From Coriaria nepalensis (lineage: Eukaryota; Streptophyta; Magnoliopsida; Cucurbitales; Coriariaceae): DNA of 64,000 nt. The stretch lies in assembly GCA_027186245.1 (NCBI GenBank), contig CP114500.1, positions 2,552,001 to 2,616,000 on the forward strand, given 5' to 3'. The position numbers and the translations under genes were made by a program. Shown here piece after piece: positions 63,710 through 64,000 of the stretch; position 1 is the first letter of the stretch, and each line of letters opens with the position of its first letter. Below the pieces are notes generated by a model. That model was not told the origin of the DNA and made no database searches. It saw only the letters and a list, made by a program, of their open reading frames with translations.

Positions 63710-63726
63710 GGGGGGGGGGGGGGGGG
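63710..63726 (+). repeat. G homopolymer, 17 bases
   Basis: Seventeen G residues just after the DUF641 fragment, flanked by GGTGGT-like sequence and AGGGG. Confidence 0.95.
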
Positions 63727-64000
63727 AGGGGCACCCTTCTTCATTGTAACTTGTGATTCCTTTTCATTTTTTTCTCTTATTTTCTTTTTAATTTTGTGAG
63801 ACTACATGTCGGATAACCGTAAAATTGATTGAATCGGTGTCAAATTTTTTAATACATAATCTTATCTGTATTTGATTTAATCCGTCTGATCGAATTAGAT
63901 CAGATCAGATACATATTTTTTGCACATATCTAATTTGAATCTCTAGAGGATAAAAAATAATTAAAAAATAATAATATAAATAATATTTTTATCAATTTTA

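Overview
This is a window of a flowering-plant (core eudicot) nuclear genome. The DNA is AT-rich, genes are split by short GT-AG introns, and the proteins belong to plant families: FANTASTIC FOUR, TGA bZIP, ARF17 with its miR160 site, PPR proteins, BYPASS1-like, and chloroplast DnaJ and GrpE. The species cannot be told from the sequence. I rebuilt the exon-intron structures by hand from splice signals, reading frame and recalled family sequences; no alignment or transcript data were used.

Layout. 0.5-2.2 kb: a FAF-like gene (+) and a small unknown gene (-), convergent. 3.7-6.9 kb: a decayed ALD1-like aminotransferase (-) whose 3' end runs into a broken SAG12-like cysteine protease (+). 7.9-9.8 kb: a TRM9/ALKBH8-type tRNA methyltransferase. 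10.3-11.3 kb: a broken PPR gene. 11.3-16.3 kb: no gene seen. 16.3-27.4 kb is a gene island: a TGA7-like bZIP factor, a plastid-type J-domain protein, and then phosphopantothenoylcysteine synthetase (-) and an inactive rhomboid of the KOMPEITO/RBL8 kind (+), which share a short divergent promoter. 27.4-36.3 kb: AT-rich, gene-poor, with repeats. 36.4-47.8 kb is a second island: BYPASS1-like (+), an unexplained leader and open frame at 38-39 kb, plastid GrpE (-), an At4g19890-like PPR protein (-) and ARF17 (-). 47.9-56.8 kb: duplicated non-coding DNA and a decayed Ty1/copia element split by a 2.1 kb insertion. 56.9-61.5 kb: a small mitochondrial-type membrane protein (-) and a GH5 exo-beta-glucanase-like enzyme (-). 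63.3-63.7 kb: a dead DUF641 (GIL1-type) fragment.

The genes are not an operon or a pathway cluster; each is a separate transcription unit. Shared themes are plastid proteostasis (DnaJ, GrpE), auxin/miR160 regulation (ARF17) and pollen-wall biology (KOM-like rhomboid; ARF17 is also linked to pollen wall in Arabidopsis). I see no previously undescribed biological system. The most interesting items are the chimeric aminotransferase/protease locus, a putative spliced uORF whose stop codon overlaps the TGA start codon, a frame-preserving open intron in the BYPASS1-like gene, two GC-AG introns, duplicated DNA upstream of ARF17, and an unexplained open frame at 39 kb.
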